In this document: positions 62,876 to 64,000 of the stretch, piece by piece | How the letters are laid out: each line of letters begins with the position of its first letter | Position numbering within the stretch: position 1 is the stretch's first letter | Assembly: GCF_032393985.1 (NCBI RefSeq) | Contig: NZ_CP135918.1 | Location: 5,581,724 to 5,645,723 of the forward strand | Source of the DNA: Fischerella sp. JS2 | GTDB lineage: Bacteria; Cyanobacteriota; Cyanobacteriia; Cyanobacteriales; Nostocaceae | Length of the DNA: 64,000 nucleotides | Direction of reading: 5' to 3' | The notes under the pieces: generated by a model | Seen by the model: the letters and a program-made list of their open reading frames with translations, nothing else | The model's database searches: none | What the model was told of the DNA's origin: nothing | Position numbers and translations under genes: made by a program

Positions 62876-64000
62876 TCACTGTTCCCTGATTCCAGTTTCA
62901 ACCGTTAATACCTGCGGTGGTGTTGCATCAGGTGGATAGAGGAAATCTACTTGTACTAATCTCTTGTCACCAGCCTTCATATTCAAAACTACCAAAGGTT
63001 CCCCAGCCTGACCGCGCTTTTGCACCAAATGCACAAACTGAGTTTGCTGTTTACCTTGATCATCTTTGTAGCCTAAGCGAACTGTTCCACGGAAAAACAC
63101 TTGCTGTGCTGGTGTACTCAAAAAGCGTAACCCTGGTTTGACCAACTGGTCTTCTTTCAGGGGTGTCTGCATAGATATAGTTACTTTTTGTGGTGTTTGT
63201 GTGTTGTTATACAATGGGAACTTCAGGCTGTATTGGATACCGTAATTTCCATGAGCGCGATAGGCAGTGTCAGGATAGCGTACTAGCATGGGTGCGCTTT
63301 GAATTTGACCAGTCCCTAAAGTTCCACCAGGGACAGTACTCAATGCATAAGAATAAGCTTGACCAGGCTGAGGAATAGTTAGATATTTGGATTTAGCATT
63401 ATCTGTAATAAAAGCCCGCCAAAAAGAACCGTTTGCTACACCTGCGACACGTCCATAGACTATAGGTTTGTCAGTTTTTTCTAAAGGAGTAGGGGTTTTA
63501 TCTCGCGGCCCGGCTAAGTTACCATTATTGAGTAAATTTTCCCATTCTTCTAAAGTAGGTGGGCGATCGCTACCATCAGGGTTGGTTTTTGCAAACATCG
63601 CTAAACTAGCTGCGTAGACAGTACCATTGCTATGCAGACGCATCAAAGCAGATCGACCATTCAAAGGTGGGGTAAGTCCTCTGACTGGAATTGGTGCATT
63701 CAACAGCATCTGACTTTGTCCTGGCGGAATCACAATTTGGGCAGGAAAGATTTCTTGGCGGCGTCCGCGTAAGACATCATTCATTACGCGATCGCCTGGC
63801 CCAGCAAAAACATTTCCCAAAAGATTTTGGGTAAAAGATGGCAATTCCACAAAGGGTGCATCTGGCTGACTTAAATAAGTTGCCCCTTGAAACACATTAA
63901 TCTTTACTGGTTGTTTACCTGGGTTATGTAGGATTATCCCTAGATACAGCGATCGCAAGTCATTTGGGGTGGGTGCTTCAGCAACATGATGGGCAAAAAT
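62876..64000 (-). CDS. DUF3370 protein (5' partial)
   Basis: About 375 residues visible; the frame continues past the right edge, since codons before the internal TTG at 63958 read HHVAEAPTPND. DUF3370 features include LRSLYLGIILHNPGKQPVKINVFQGATYL (fragments LGIILHNPG and NVFQGATYL), VAGVANGSFWRAFITDN and VETGIREQ at the end. The domain is cyanobacterial and predicted periplasmic or surface-associated; the signal peptide, if any, lies outside the window. Function unknown. Confidence 0.8.
   Translation of the reverse strand: MFAHHVAEAPTPNDLRSLYLGIILHNPGKQPVKINVFQGATYLSQPDAPFVELPSFTQNLLGNVFAGPGDRVMNDVLRGRRQEIFPAQIVIPPGQSQMLLNAPIPVRGLTPPLNGRSALMRLHSNGTVYAASLAMFAKTNPDGSDRPPTLEEWENLLNNGNLAGPRDKTPTPLEKTDKPIVYGRVAGVANGSFWRAFITDNAKSKYLTIPQPGQAYSYALSTVPGGTLGTGQIQSAPMLVRYPDTAYRAHGNYGIQYSLKFPLYNNTQTPQKVTISMQTPLKEDQLVKPGLRFLSTPAQQVFFRGTVRLGYKDDQGKQQTQFVHLVQKRGQAGEPLVVLNMKAGDKRLVQVDFLYPPDATPPQVLTVETGIREQ

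Noticed and set aside
62494-62908. Several overlapping frames of 70-131 codons on both strands
   Set aside because: All lie in the same GC-rich noncoding block with inverted repeats; none has a credible start or domain.

Overview
The window comes from a filamentous cyanobacterium, most likely of the order Nostocales. The evidence is the petC-petA pair (Rieske protein and cytochrome f of the cytochrome b6f complex), an IctB-family protein, a cyanoexosortase-type enzyme, DUF3067, DUF4079 and DUF3370 proteins, very frequent HIP1 octamers (GCGATCGC), and spacers filled with heptamer short tandem repeats and dispersed palindromes. The genus cannot be fixed from the sequence. No rRNA, tRNA or CRISPR array was seen. 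The coding content is chromosomal, with housekeeping genes scattered among accessory genes, broken genes and mobile DNA.

Layout. 1-15 kb holds a partial conserved gene, a ferrochelatase-family protein with a natural His7 tail, a TTTPGV-repeat secreted protein, two very small lipoprotein candidates, a potassium-channel-like protein, an exported methyltransferase, ribokinase, an amidase, a four-CBS protein, pyrB, a PEP-CTERM-type surface protein and a divergent MinD paralogue. 15-21.5 kb holds acetyltransferases (one tandem pair), an AAA ATPase/Nudix pair, and a PLP-dependent threonine dehydratase/serine racemase gene cut by an IS1-family element with an 8-bp target duplication. 21.6-27.3 kb holds a DUF1800/DUF1501 export pair, kptA, a PadR regulator, gene remnants and a DUF937 protein.

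27.6-30.3 kb is the most distinctive defence-like locus. An EAD1-TPR protein, an EAD1-CHAT (caspase-like protease) protein and a ribbon-helix-helix regulator all lie on the minus strand, and the upstream region of the regulator is partly duplicated. Next comes a Crp/Fnr regulator disrupted by a 197-bp MITE, then DUF4079, a GH63-type glycosidase, and a second identical-looking IS1-family copy. That copy has no target duplication and joins two truncated genes (a VOC protein remnant and a DUF6745 protein).

37.8-50 kb holds a small exported protein, a WD40 protein, dTDP-glucose 4,6-dehydratase, a membrane Ser/Thr kinase, an SDR enzyme, msrA, a cyanoexosortase, a DegT-type sugar aminotransferase and a GAF/pseudo-histidine-kinase. 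rfbB, the DegT enzyme, the O-antigen-ligase-like IctB protein, the exosortase and the PEP-CTERM protein together suggest envelope or exopolysaccharide functions. 51-64 kb holds ictB, a WGxxGxxG-type small exported protein, smpB, a rhomboid protease, a LuxR-type response regulator, an SGNH hydrolase, petCA, a small photosynthesis-type membrane protein and a DUF3370 protein cut by the window edge. It also holds a minus-strand pair in which a small Cys/Asp/Ser-tailed secreted peptide gene overlaps an ATP-grasp ligase gene. That pair is a candidate graspetide-like (omega-ester or amide RiPP) locus with an unusual Sec-type leader.

The two strongest candidates for an under-described system are the EAD1-CHAT/EAD1-TPR/RHH locus and the signal-peptide-bearing putative graspetide pair. 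Both are assigned from motif recognition only.
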